A stretch of DNA of 64,000 bases, taken from the NCBI GenBank assembly GCA_019649675.1, contig BOWN01000003.1, positions 1-64,000 of the forward strand, written 5' to 3'. Positions 53,312-61,162 of this stretch are shown here, piece by piece. The notes under the pieces were generated by a model. That model saw nothing but the letters and a program-made list of their open reading frames with translations. It had not been told where the DNA came from and did not search any database. Made by a program: the position numbers and the translations under genes. Every line of letters starts with the position of its first letter. Positions within the stretch are counted from its first letter, which is position 1. Source of the DNA: Cryomorphaceae bacterium. GTDB lineage: Bacteria > Bacteroidota > Bacteroidia > Flavobacteriales > UBA7430.

Positions 53312-53406
53312 CTAAATTTCTTCAAATCTTTCCAAAGGGTTCGAACGAGAACCAATAAGGAAGCCTTATTGGTCAGGTTATTTATAAAAATAACTTGACC
53401 TTTTTT
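53312..53406 (+). repeat. Array repeat 3
   Basis: CTAAATTTCTTCAAATCTTT, CCAAAGGGTTCGAACGAGAA, CCAATAAGGAAGCC, then the GGTCAGGTTATTT...AATAACTTGACC hairpin and Ts. Confidence 0.9.
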
Positions 53407-53411
53407 ATTTA

Positions 53412-53419
53412 TATATTTG
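53412..53419 (+). promoter_or_regulatory. -7 box of the next cassette gene
   Basis: TATATTTG right after the repeat's terminator and 20 bases before the ATG at 53439. Confidence 0.5.
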
Positions 53420-53438
53420 GCATCAAATTCTAATCATC

Positions 53439-54968
53439 ATGAAAAAAAGTTTACTTATTTTTTTAATATTTCCTATATTAGGATTTACTCAACATAGATT
53501 TCCTATGATTGATTATTTCCCTTTTACTAATGATATTTTACCCGCTCCCATTCAACTAAATAGTTCTAATTTGTTCCTTCCTAAAATTGATTTTAGTTGT
53601 GCTATTCAAGGGCGAGCAACAACATATTTCAACTCTTTTTCTCCATTTGTTGGTGATACTGTCGCTCAATACTCAACCTACAGGTCATATTATGACTTCT
53701 CAGAGACATTGGATTCAGTCCCTTGGGGTGTGTTCTACTCAATGTATTTCATTGAAATGGATAGTACAAATTCTTCACATGCTTTGTCTTGTCCAGGAAC
53801 AGGTTTTAGTTCATATTCCTACACATATATATGTGATGATAGTGGCAACATTTTATTTTATAATCTTTCGGGTTTTGGGCCTTTTTCTTATGGATCATAT
53901 TTTTATGATGATAATGGTTTAGCTATCTTAAATAATTTACAGCCTCAGCCACCTGTTGGTTTAAATACAACATTTAACTCGTATGATATACAATGGGCTG
54001 ATACAAATAAATTGTGTACTGTTATGGATAGCTCTAATGTAATTTCATCTTATATCTTTGATGAGGGAGGGAATCTTATTAATTATTATAATGTTTCAAA
54101 TCAGTCATCTAATATTGATTCTGCAACTTTTTTATATAACAATGATAATTTAATTATTCAAAGTACATTTTTATACAATAATGGTGGTCAACTAACTTAT
54201 GATTATTCTTGGATTGATGAAAATAATGTCGAGATGACCATCAATGATATTAATAGCGACAATTATATGTTGAGTTCAGAGAATCAAGTTATACATAAAG
54301 TTATTTATGAATTAGATTCAAGCTTATATGCTAGAAACTTAACTTACTTAGATTCTAATTTAAATGAAATCATTAGATACAAGTATCATTTTTGTGAGGA
54401 TGATACTGTCGTATATGGTTGTACAAATTCAGATGCTTGTAATTTTAACTTATCAGCAAATTATGATGATGGGCTATGTTTTTATTTTGATATATGTGGA
54501 GAATGTGGTGGTTCAGGTCCAGATTATGGAATGGATTGTAATGGAAATTGTCTTGATGATATTGATTTAGACGGTATCTGTGATGCCTTTGAGATTGGCT
54601 GTACAGATGTTTTAGCTTGCAATTATGATCCATCAGCTTTAATGGATGACAGTTCTTGTGTTTATGCAGAACTATACTATACGTGTGATGGGGTTTGTTT
54701 CAATGACTTTGATTTAGATGGAGTATGTGATGAACTTGATAATTGTATAGATATTAGTAATTCAAACCAAAACGACATAGATGAAGATGATGAAGGGGAT
54801 GCTTGTGATTATGATGATGGAATAGGCGTAAATGAAATAAAAGAGGATACTCCGACCTTAATCAAAATGATAGATGTATTAGGAAGGGAACAACAAGAAC
54901 ATAATAATGGGTCACTTCTATTTTACATTTATGATAATGGCAAGGTAGAAAAGAAATTTAATCTCTAA
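53439..54968 (+). CDS. Secreted protein with Cys/Asp-rich repeats and short T9SS-like tail
   Basis: 509 residues, intact. Signal peptide MKKSLLIFLIFPILGFTQ. The N-terminal 320 residues contain YD/RHS-like phrases (YICDDSGNILFYNLSGFGP, YIFDEGGNLINYYNVS, YLDSNLNEIIRYKYHF), a pattern seen in Bacteroidota wall proteins. Then GCTNSDACNFNLSANYDDGL, CGECGGSGPDYGMDCNGNCL, thrombospondin-3-like calcium loops (DIDLDGICDAFEIG, DFDLDGVCDELDNC, DIDEDDEGDACDYDDG). The C-terminal 35 residues, TLIKMIDVLGREQQEHNNG and LLFYIYDNGKVEKKF, match only the last part of a T9SS type A domain. The stop lies inside array repeat 4. It has its own promoter, so it is a complete cassette gene; function unknown. Confidence 0.85.
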   Translation: MKKSLLIFLIFPILGFTQHRFPMIDYFPFTNDILPAPIQLNSSNLFLPKIDFSCAIQGRATTYFNSFSPFVGDTVAQYSTYRSYYDFSETLDSVPWGVFYSMYFIEMDSTNSSHALSCPGTGFSSYSYTYICDDSGNILFYNLSGFGPFSYGSYFYDDNGLAILNNLQPQPPVGLNTTFNSYDIQWADTNKLCTVMDSSNVISSYIFDEGGNLINYYNVSNQSSNIDSATFLYNNDNLIIQSTFLYNNGGQLTYDYSWIDENNVEMTINDINSDNYMLSSENQVIHKVIYELDSSLYARNLTYLDSNLNEIIRYKYHFCEDDTVVYGCTNSDACNFNLSANYDDGLCFYFDICGECGGSGPDYGMDCNGNCLDDIDLDGICDAFEIGCTDVLACNYDPSALMDDSSCVYAELYYTCDGVCFNDFDLDGVCDELDNCIDISNSNQNDIDEDDEGDACDYDDGIGVNEIKEDTPTLIKMIDVLGREQQEHNNGSLLFYIYDNGKVEKKFNL

Positions 54969-55061
54969 ACTTCTTCAAGTCCTTCCAAAATCGGTTCGAA
55001 CGAGAACCAACAAGGGGAACCTTAATGTCAGGTTATTTTTAAAAATAGCTAGACCTTTTTT
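54964..55061 (+). repeat. Array repeat 4
   Basis: CTAAACTTCTTCAAGTCCTT, CCAAAATCGGTTCGAACGAG, AACCAACAAGGGGAACC, then GTCAGGTTATTTTT...AAAAATAGCTAGACC and Ts. The first TAA is the stop of the preceding gene. Confidence 0.92.
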
Positions 55062-55067
55062 ATTTCT

Positions 55068-55075
55068 TACATTTG
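55068..55075 (+). promoter_or_regulatory. -7 box of the next cassette gene
   Basis: TACATTTG, 7 bases after the terminator T run and 20 bases before the ATG at 55095. Confidence 0.5.
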
Positions 55076-55094
55076 AATTGACATTATTATTGAT

Positions 55095-55666
55095 ATGAAA
55101 AACACATTGTTTTATATTTCACTGATTAGTATGCTTTTACTAATTAATTCGTGCAGTGATGATAATGAATTAAATATGACAAATAATAGTTTAATTTTGA
55201 TTAAAGTAGATTATTTGACTTACAATTTTGAGGGTTACCATGAAATACCAATTAATGAAATTGATTATTTTAATGACAGTATTCCCTTAGTGTAAATTAC
55301 TTTCCGCCAGGAGATTTTGGAAGTATAGAGTTAATTTATAATAATTCAATCTCAGTATTTAATGGAACAATAGTTTGGATGGGCTTAGGTCAAATTTTAT
55401 ATCCTGAAAACTTTGAAAATTCAATTAACTTGGAACAAATTTCAACTAATATTGAGTTTCCTAATCATTTAAATCATATCGAGTTAAATCAGCATAATAT
55501 TGAATATGAATATCCAATTGATTCTATTTGGGAGTCAATAAATTCATATGAAATTATTGAAAATTATACTCAAAACACACCAAATATTGCAACTTTGTTG
55601 TACACTCCCGGAGTTGGTATAGGAGATCCAAATTATTGGGATTACATATTAATTATGACTAAATAA
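55095..55666 (+). CDS. Hypothetical lipoprotein (one frameshift)
   Basis: About 190 residues. Signal peptide and lipobox at the start (ISMLLLINSCSDDNE), so a lipidated exported protein. The frame breaks near 55293 and continues NYFPPGDFGSIELIYNNSIS, VWMGLGQILYPENFENSINL, NHIELNQHNIEYEYPIDSIW, ending PNYWDYILIMTK. I recognise no family. It is the first of three genes between array repeats 4 and 5 and has its own promoter box. Confidence 0.7.
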
Positions 55667-55737
55667 GTCAATATATACTTTTAACTTCTAGTTTTAGTAT
55701 CTTAACTTTATAAGACCATAATTGATTTAATATTTAA

Positions 55738-56097
55738 ATGAAACAGCTAAATATATTTGGAAAAGAATTAGAATTATGTTGTTCAAATCCTTTAACAGGT
55801 GCATACAGAGATGGATATTGTAATACTGGAGTTAACGATATTGGTACTCATACAGTTTGTGCTATTGTAACAACTGAATTTTTAAATTTTTCGAAAAGTA
55901 GAGGAAATGATTTAACGACTGATAATCCTATGTATAATTTTAAAGGATTAAAAGAGGGAGACAAATGGTGTTTGTGTGTTTCAAGATGGGTTGAAGCATA
56001 TGAAGCTGGATGTCCTCCTAATTTAATTTTTGAAGCAACTAATATAAAAACACTTGATTATGTGAGTTTTGACAAATTACTTGAATTTAAGGCATGA
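55738..56097 (+). CDS. DUF2237 family protein
   Basis: 119 residues, intact, matching DUF2237: NIFGKELELCCSNPLTGAYR at the N-terminus, GYCNTGVNDIGTHTVCAIVT, FLNFSKSRGNDLTT, KEGDKWCLCVSRWVEAYEAG and a terminal VSFDKLLEF. Conserved cysteines (CC, C, WCLC, GCPP) suggest metal or disulfide chemistry, but the function is unknown. Cytosolic. DUF2237 genes are scattered in diverse bacteria. It is preceded by about 70 bases after the lipoprotein gene. Confidence 0.88.
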   Translation: MKQLNIFGKELELCCSNPLTGAYRDGYCNTGVNDIGTHTVCAIVTTEFLNFSKSRGNDLTTDNPMYNFKGLKEGDKWCLCVSRWVEAYEAGCPPNLIFEATNIKTLDYVSFDKLLEFKA

Positions 56098-56200
56098 TAA
56101 TTATAAAAACCAACATAAACCCATTGGAATATAGTCTTCCCTTTTAATTCAGCTATTTATAAATCTTTTTAGTTAAACTTTCATAAGTTATAAGAATATT

Positions 56201-56992
56201 TGAAAAAGTTTAGTCGTATTGCTTCACATTTGTTTCAAAATCAAATTACGCGTTTGCCTATAACTATCTAACAAATCACAAATTGAAAACTACGTACAAA
56301 CGAATTAGTTAATTGGGAGAAAGTAATAAAGCAAAATATAAATTCAAAGATTTTGATATTCAGCTGTACATTGGAAAGGTGGAGAGAAAAATGTTTTGCT
56401 AATCCAGGGGTGGGAAGGTCAAGCAGGAAACTTTTCAGACTTAATTAAAAAACTTTTAAGCAAGTGGATTTACAGTATATTTATTCGATGCACCATCACA
56501 TGGTTTTAGTAGTAGAGGAAAACAAATTTTTTTGAATTTACGGAATTAGTAGGCATTTTAATAAAAAGTTATGCGTTAAATTATTAGTCAGTCATTTTTT
56601 TGAAGTGTAGCTACTATTACGCCTTATTTCAAAATCAAGACATAGAAATTAAAAATACGTCTTAATTTCTACACCAGATAAGTTCACTGAGAGAATAGAT
56701 GATGTTTCAGAAATTATGGAATTACTGACAAAGAAAAAACCGACTAATAATCAGATTAGAAAATGAAATAATAGTGACGTCAAAATTTAAATGTGAGCGA
56801 TTTTATTAAATCTATAAATGTGAAAATGCATTAATAATTCACGATATTAACGACAAAGTCATTCTATTTCTCGTTCAAAAAATGTACATCAGAATTGGAC
56901 TAAATCTGAATTTATGAAAATAGACGGAAAAGGGCATTTTCGGATTTTAAAGAACAAAAAAAGTCATTGATAAGGTTTTTGGGATTATTTAA
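56201..56992 (+). CDS. Alpha/beta hydrolase (frameshifted)
   Basis: Pieces in three frames combine into one hydrolase: KKFSRIASHLFQNQITRL, SAVHWKGGEKNVLLIQGWEG, QAGNFSDLIKKL, SGFTVYLFDAPSHGFSS, TALFQNQDIEIK, FTERIDDVSEIMEL, VSDFIKSINVKNALIIHDIN, DKVIPISRSKNVHQNWTKSE and KIDGKGHFRIL. The oxyanion GWEG, the DAPSHG strand, the Asp of HDINDKVI and His of GKGHF fit the fold; the nucleophile region near 56590 is garbled. Start near 56200 is approximate. Third gene between array repeats 4 and 5. Confidence 0.72.
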
Positions 56993-57020
56993 AAAAAAAT
57001 TTAGTTGTTATTTATTACTT

Positions 57021-57114
57021 TAACTTCTTTAGATCCTTCAAAAGCGTTTCGAACGGTAACCTAGAAGGGGAGCCTTATAGTTCAGGTTATTTTTAAAAAT
57101 AACTTGACCTTTTT
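57021..57114 (+). repeat. Array repeat 5
   Basis: Divergent core AAAAGCGTTTCGAACGGTAA, CCTAGAAGGGGAGCC, then TTCAGGTTATTTTT...AAAAATAACTTGACC and Ts. Confidence 0.88.
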
Positions 57115-57137
57115 ATTCCATATTCTTCTTAAACCCC

Positions 57138-57545
57138 CTATGCAACACTTATTTTTCTTCTTCTTGCCTTTTTAATTATAAAATCAATTCCACATGCTAA
57201 TTTTTTAGCTATGTTACTTTCGGGGCTAACTACTCGCCAAAAAGGTGTAATTGCATTTATTGGCTTTCCGTCAATATATTCTTGATATGAAGCTTCACTT
57301 ACTACTCTTATAAAAATTCCGGTAGTTAAAGGACAAGTAACATCACAGTTAAATTTTAATGCCAAATCTATTCTCATATTTTTTGGTGGAATAAATTCAC
57401 CATATGGGATATTATGAATGTATTTGTCAAAAATGAATGTATTTGCAATTAACATAGATGATCCGGCTTTCATTCCAGCTACATCTTTTGTTATTTTTTT
57501 TATTTGATGTGATTTACAATTATCTCGTTTTTCTATCCAATTCAT
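57138..57545 (-). CDS. Alkyltransferase-like (MGMT-related) small protein
   Basis: 135 residues, intact, reading opposite to the other array genes. Conserved-looking blocks: DVAGMKAGSSMLIANTFIFD, IPYGEFIPPKNMRIDLALKF, CDVTCPLTTGIFIRVVSEA, and TPFWRVVSPESNIAKKLACG followed by IDFIIKKAR. The last block resembles the active-site segment of O6-alkylguanine-DNA alkyltransferases (PCHRV..G...K..L), with PFWRV where the reactive Cys would be, as in alkyltransferase-like proteins that bind but do not repair alkylated bases. This is a tentative fold suggestion. It fills the small cassette between repeats 5 and 6. Confidence 0.6.
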   Translation of the reverse strand: MNWIEKRDNCKSHQIKKITKDVAGMKAGSSMLIANTFIFDKYIHNIPYGEFIPPKNMRIDLALKFNCDVTCPLTTGIFIRVVSEASYQEYIDGKPINAITPFWRVVSPESNIAKKLACGIDFIIKKARRRKISVA

Positions 57546-57581
57546 AAGAACAAATATAGTTGTTTAAGAAATATTTGTTAT

Positions 57582-57678
57582 TTGAATTTCTTCAAATCCT
57601 TCCAAAAAGGGTTCGAACGAGAACCAACAAGGGGAGCCTTATAGGACATCTTTTTATTTTTATTGGTTGTCCTTTTTT
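57582..57678 (+). repeat. Array repeat 6
   Basis: TTTCTTCAAATCCTTCCAAA, AAGGGTTCGAACGAGAACCA, ACAAGGGGAGCCTTATAGG, hairpin GGACATCTTTTTAT...ATTGGTTGTCC, Ts. Confidence 0.92.
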
Positions 57679-57713
57679 ATATATTTCGGTCAGGTCATTA
57701 AAATTAAAATACT

Positions 57714-58421
57714 ATGAAAATTAAATTTGTTTTATGTCTTCTAATTATTGTTCTATCAAATTTATCTTGTTCTCCAAGAATTAAATTTTCACAATCAAAT
57801 CAGCAATTTGAAGGAGATGTTTCATTTTTGGAGGATCTAGATATTGAGGAAAGAGCAAGTGAAAATGATCTTTTATTTATTGGAAGCTCAAGTATAAGGT
57901 TGTGGGAAAATATTCAAGAAGATATGTATCCATACAGTTCTATTAAAAGGGGTTATGGAGGGGCTCATTTTTATGATTTAATTCATTTTTCCGAAAGATT
58001 AGTAAAAAATCATTCTCCAAAAGCAATTTTAATTTTTGTTGCAAATGATATAACAGGCTCACATGATGAAAGAAATTTAGTAGGCGATTTATCCCCTAAT
58101 GAAGTTAAACGCTTATTTAATTATAACTATAAATTGATAAGAAGTATTCATGAACATGTACCTATTTTTTTAATAGAAATTACACCTACCCCAAAAAGAT
58201 GGAAAGTTTGGGATAAAATTCTTCAAGCAAACATTAAGCTTGAACGTTTTTGTAAAAAGGAGTCTAACCTTTACTTTATAAGTACAAGAGATAAGTTTAT
58301 TGGCACAAATGGATTGCCAATTAAATCTCTTTTCTTGACTGATGAATTACATCTAAATACTGAAGGATATAAGTTGTGGTCAAGTATTATTAAATCTAAA
58401 CTTAGCGAAATTGGAATATAA
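57714..58421 (+). CDS. SGNH/GDSL hydrolase lipoprotein
   Basis: 235 residues, intact. Signal peptide with lipobox (LIIVLSNLSCSPR). SGNH hydrolase blocks: LLFIGSSSIRLWENI (catalytic Ser in IGSSS), RGYGGAHFYDLIHF (Gly of block II), ILIFVANDITG (Asn of block III), and LFLTDELHLNTEGYKLW (Asp and His of block V). Expected to deacylate or hydrolyse esters of lipids or glycans in the envelope. It starts 36 bases after the terminator of array repeat 6; a TATATTTC sequence just upstream resembles a -7 box. Confidence 0.9.
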   Translation: MKIKFVLCLLIIVLSNLSCSPRIKFSQSNQQFEGDVSFLEDLDIEERASENDLLFIGSSSIRLWENIQEDMYPYSSIKRGYGGAHFYDLIHFSERLVKNHSPKAILIFVANDITGSHDERNLVGDLSPNEVKRLFNYNYKLIRSIHEHVPIFLIEITPTPKRWKVWDKILQANIKLERFCKKESNLYFISTRDKFIGTNGLPIKSLFLTDELHLNTEGYKLWSSIIKSKLSEIGI

Positions 58422-58541
58422 CCAAACTTTAGGAGATGTAATAGTAACATTATTAATAAGAACACAAGAAAGATTGCTTATGTTTTGTTCTTTAATAATA
58501 GAGCAGTTGAGATATATCACATTTTATTTTTATTCCCCGGA

Positions 58542-58633
58542 ACATCTTTAGATCTTCCGAAAAGCGGTTCGAACGAGAACCAACAGGGGATCTAGCAAAA
58601 CGAAGCACTTACAGAGATGTAGGTCCTTTTTTG
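58542..58633 (+). repeat. Array repeat 7 (different terminator)
   Basis: ATCTTTAGATCTTCCGAAAA, GCGGTTCGAACGAGAACCAA, CAGGGGATC, then an unrelated hairpin ACTTACA/TGTAGGT and Ts. The same hairpin type recurs in repeat 10. Confidence 0.88.
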
Positions 58634-58907
58634 TAGGTAATTAAATCTATTCAAATATATCAAATTATGCGAAATGGGTCGATTTAAGTCTTTTAATCTT
58701 TACTGCAGTAAATTCGCAGTAAAATTAATTCAAAACGGTAGATAGGGGTCTCTAAATCACCTGAAATTCCCTCTAAGAACCCACGCCCCCTTTCTCTCCA
58801 TTCTGTCAAATGAAAACAGGAAGTTTTTTTGACACCATTAAAATTTTTTTACCAAAAAAAATTTAAAAAATACTAATGCAACACTGTTGCAATAATGTAT
58901 TTTGAAT
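58634..58907. other. Gene-free leader before the SnoaL-like gene
   Basis: AT-rich 270 bases without a supported ORF. Long A runs near 58850. Ends with a promoter. Confidence 0.45.
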
Positions 58908-58915
58908 TATATTTG
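58887..58915 (+). promoter_or_regulatory. Bacteroidota promoter (-33 TTG, -7 TATATTTG)
   Basis: TTG at 58887-58889 and TATATTTG at 58908-58915 are separated by 18 bases, close to the consensus; the ATG follows 21 bases later. Confidence 0.6.
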
Positions 58916-58936
58916 TAATAATAAAAAACAAGAATT

Positions 58937-59399
58937 ATGATAACAAAAGATCAAGTATTAAAAGTTCAAAATGAATGGGGTGATGGAGTTGTGAAAATTG
59001 GGGAGTTAAAAAATTTACGTTCTGATTGGAATCTTATACTAATGATTTCCTCGACCGTCTCTACTCATTTGAAATAGGACCAGTTTTATTTAAACCAACT
59101 AAGTGTGAAGAAATACAATTCAGGCCAACCAAATTAGATGCTAAGTCTTATTTTATAGCTGGTGATGATAGAGCATGTAATGAAGATAAGGGGGTTTTCC
59201 ATAAACTTGGACAAAAGTCAGATTTGAAAATTCAAATTTAATTTTAGATGAAAATCGGCTTTGAATGGGTAACTATTTCTTCACTGATACATCAGGTAAT
59301 GAAGCTAAAGTTGAGTAATACATTTGGTTATAAATTAATTGATGGGAATTTAAAAATAGATGTTCACCATTCTTTTTTCCTTATCACTTTAAAAAACTA
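58937..59399 (+). CDS. SnoaL-like protein (frameshifted)
   Basis: Starts MITKDQVLKVQNEWGDGVVK. After indels it continues YTNDFLDRLYSFEIGPVLFK, PTKCEEIQFRPTKLDAKSYF, IAGDDRACNEDKGVFH, MGNYFFTDTSGNEAKV, TFGYKLIDGNLKIDVHHS and ends near 59399. This is the pattern of a widespread roughly 150-residue NTF2/SnoaL-fold family (MGNYFFTD and HHS blocks), which is sometimes misnamed phosphoribosyl-AMP cyclohydrolase. Biochemical role unknown. Three or more breaks. Confidence 0.65.
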
Positions 59400-59409
59400 A
59401 ATAAGATTT

Positions 59410-59870
59410 TTAAAAGTTATATTTTATTTGTCCAACAGAAAATTTGAATCAATTATTAATTCAAAATTTAAATGATAACAACTTTTTAAAATTCCCCGCT
59501 AACTCTATTACTTTTAATTATGATTTCATAAAAGAACTGATTCAATTATAGAGTCAAAAAAAATTAGTGAGATTACATTTGTCTTATGAGATAATGTTAT
59601 TAATGATGCTTTAGAAAATGGTTAAAAATAAACCCCAAATCATTTAATCAAAATTTCGTCTCAAAAAAATTTTTTAAAAAGAATCGACTATTTTTCCGAA
59701 ATTGATTAGACCAATTTTTTTATTTATTAAATAAAAAAAACATGAATTAAAGAAAATAACTGATTAAAGCCTTGAATTAGAATAAATGAAAAATTTTTTT
59801 AAATAAAAAAGAATGAGTTTACCAAAGTCAAAAGTAAATTAAAACCTGGATTTTTTCAATCTAAATTAAA
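59410..59870 (+). other. Error-rich stretch with fragments of one or more unidentified ORFs
   Basis: Short coding-like pieces such as NLNQLLIQNLNDNNFLKFPA and FIKELIQLIESKKISEITFV appear in different frames up to about 59700, suggesting a real gene damaged by indels. No family recognised. The rest is homopolymer-rich. Confidence 0.35.
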
Positions 59871-59875
59871 TTTTC

Positions 59876-59940
59876 CTTTTTAAAGGCGGTTTGGAGGAAC
59901 AAAAGATTTTTAAAGTTATTGTTAAAATAACTTGACCTTT
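59876..59940 (+). repeat. Array repeat 8 (degenerate)
   Basis: AAGGCGGTTTGGAGGAAC in place of the core, then AAAGTTATTG...AATAACTTGACC and Ts. Recognised mainly from the terminator half and position. Confidence 0.5.
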
Positions 59941-59941
59941 T

Positions 59942-60062
59942 ATTGAATGTTTTGTTATTAATTGAATACGCTAATAATTGGTAGGGTTTTTTTTAAATAG
60001 TGTAAAGTTTTTCATAGGATTCGAGATAAAATTAAAAGGTCACTTTGGGGGGGGCCCTTTTT
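59942..60062 (+). other. Conserved non-coding element, copy 2
   Basis: Same landmarks as the element at 53173: AATGTTTTGTTAT, CTAATAATTGG, AAATAGTGTAAAG, TTTCATA, then a hairpin-like GGTCACTTTGGGG..CCC and Ts. It occupies the whole interval between array repeats 8 and 9, with no ORF. Confidence 0.5.
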
Positions 60063-60070
60063 TTCATTCC

Positions 60071-60167
60071 CTAAACTTTTTAAATCTTTTCCAAAAGGGG
60101 TTTCGAACGAGAACCAAAGGGGGGTTTTTATTGGTCAGGTTTTTTTTAAAATAACCTGCCCTTTTTT
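60071..60167 (+). repeat. Array repeat 9
   Basis: CTAAACTTTTTAAATCTTTT, CCAAAAGGGGTTTCGAACGA, GAACCAAAGG, then GGTCAGGTT...AACCTGCCC hairpin and Ts, with homopolymer errors. Confidence 0.8.
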
Positions 60168-60473
60168 ATTTGTTAATGTTTTTTTTTAAAGGAATCCCCC
60201 AAACAAGGTTTTTTCTTTTAAAGTGTAAATTTTTATTGTATATCTGGGGAAATAAAATAAAAGATCATTTAGGGGGTGGTTTTTTTAATTTGTATTTTTA
60301 AATAATAGTCTAGTTGTAAGCAAAAAAAAAAATGAAAAGAGTTTATTTTAAAAGGTATATTAACCAGTTTATGTGTTTTTTTATCAAAAAATTTTAAAGG
60401 CTCAAAGTCTAAATGAAGTCGAATTATTAAAACTGGACATAACCTTTTTCCCAAAAATAATGAAACAAAAACA
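60168..60473. other. Degenerate region before the pirin gene, with element copy 3
   Basis: 60168-60290 resembles the conserved non-coding element (TTTGTTAATGTTTT, AAAGTGTAAA, a GGGGTGG and T run) but is badly damaged. 60330-60470 has scattered coding-like phrases (LNEVELLKL) that I cannot assign. Confidence 0.4.
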
Positions 60474-61162
60474 ATGAATAATATTACATAAAGCCGAAAC
60501 AAGAGGTCAAGACCATGGATGGTTAAAAGCTAAACAAAATTTTTTTTTGCTAATTATAGAAATTTGAACGAATGAATTTTGGTGTTTTAAGGGTTTTAAA
60601 TGATGATACTATTCAAGGCGGCAAAGGGTTTTATTACATCCAAGATAATATGGAGATTTTACGATACCGTTAGCTGGTTCAATTTATCCAAAGATAATAT
60701 GGGAACGAAAATAAAATATATCAGAGACATTCAAGTCATGAGGGAGGAACAGGTGTATATCACATGAATTTTGCTAATAACACAAAAGATTAAATTTTCC
60801 CAAAAATTTTGGTTTTTTAAATAGGGGAGAGTTAATCCCCGTTTTCAGCAGATAATATTGAAAATTTTTGTTAAAAATAATTTTTTTAGGTTCTTTCACC
60901 AAAAAGAAAGGGGCGGAATGGGTATATCAAAAAGCAGGGTTTTAAAGGCCTTTTTTATGTTTAATAAGTAAAACCTTTTAAGATAAAAGACCCCAAAATG
61001 GGTTATATGTTTTTTTCATTGATGATGCCAAATAGAAGGTCAAAAATTAAACACAAGAGATGGGTTTGGGAATTTGGAAAAAAAGAAATTACAATTGAAG
61101 CAAAGGCTAACTCAAAAAAAATTATTGATGGGTGCCTATCTTTTAGCGCTTCAAAAATTTAA
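60474..61162 (+). CDS. Pirin family protein (heavily frameshifted)
   Basis: Phrases in all three frames line up in pirin order: MNNIT, KAETRGQDHGWLKAKQNF, SFANYRN, MNFGVLRVLNDDTIQGGKGF, DNMEILRY, PLAGSIY, DNMGNE, DIQVMR, GGTGVYH, FPK, RFQQI, the LSPKK segment, WVYQKA, GYMFFFIDDA, LNTRDGFGIW, EITIEAKANSK and a terminal LLMDVP-like end. These are the cupin blocks of bacterial YhaK/pirin proteins (metal-binding HPHDNMEI-type region and GTGVYHSE). Quercetinase-type or redox-sensing roles are known for some members. Nearly every 60 bases has an indel, so exact ends are approximate. Confidence 0.65.

Noticed and set aside
54364-54633. Short frames on both strands inside the Cys-rich repeat genes
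   Set aside because: They are low-complexity shadows of the DDGSC and calcium-loop coding sequence.
46901-57678. Array repeats as complete tRNA genes
   Set aside because: Only a T-loop-like TTCGAAC and an acceptor-like GGGGAGCC are present. Flanking arms do not pair as a T-stem, and no D-arm or anticodon arm precedes them.
60269-60502. Minus-strand hydrophobic frame of 77 residues
   Set aside because: Lies in the homopolymer-damaged stretch overlapping the pirin start; composition reflects poly-T runs.
60474-61162. DUF3472-like protein
   Set aside because: An initial resemblance of the GGTGVYH segment was superseded by the full series of pirin blocks in the right order.
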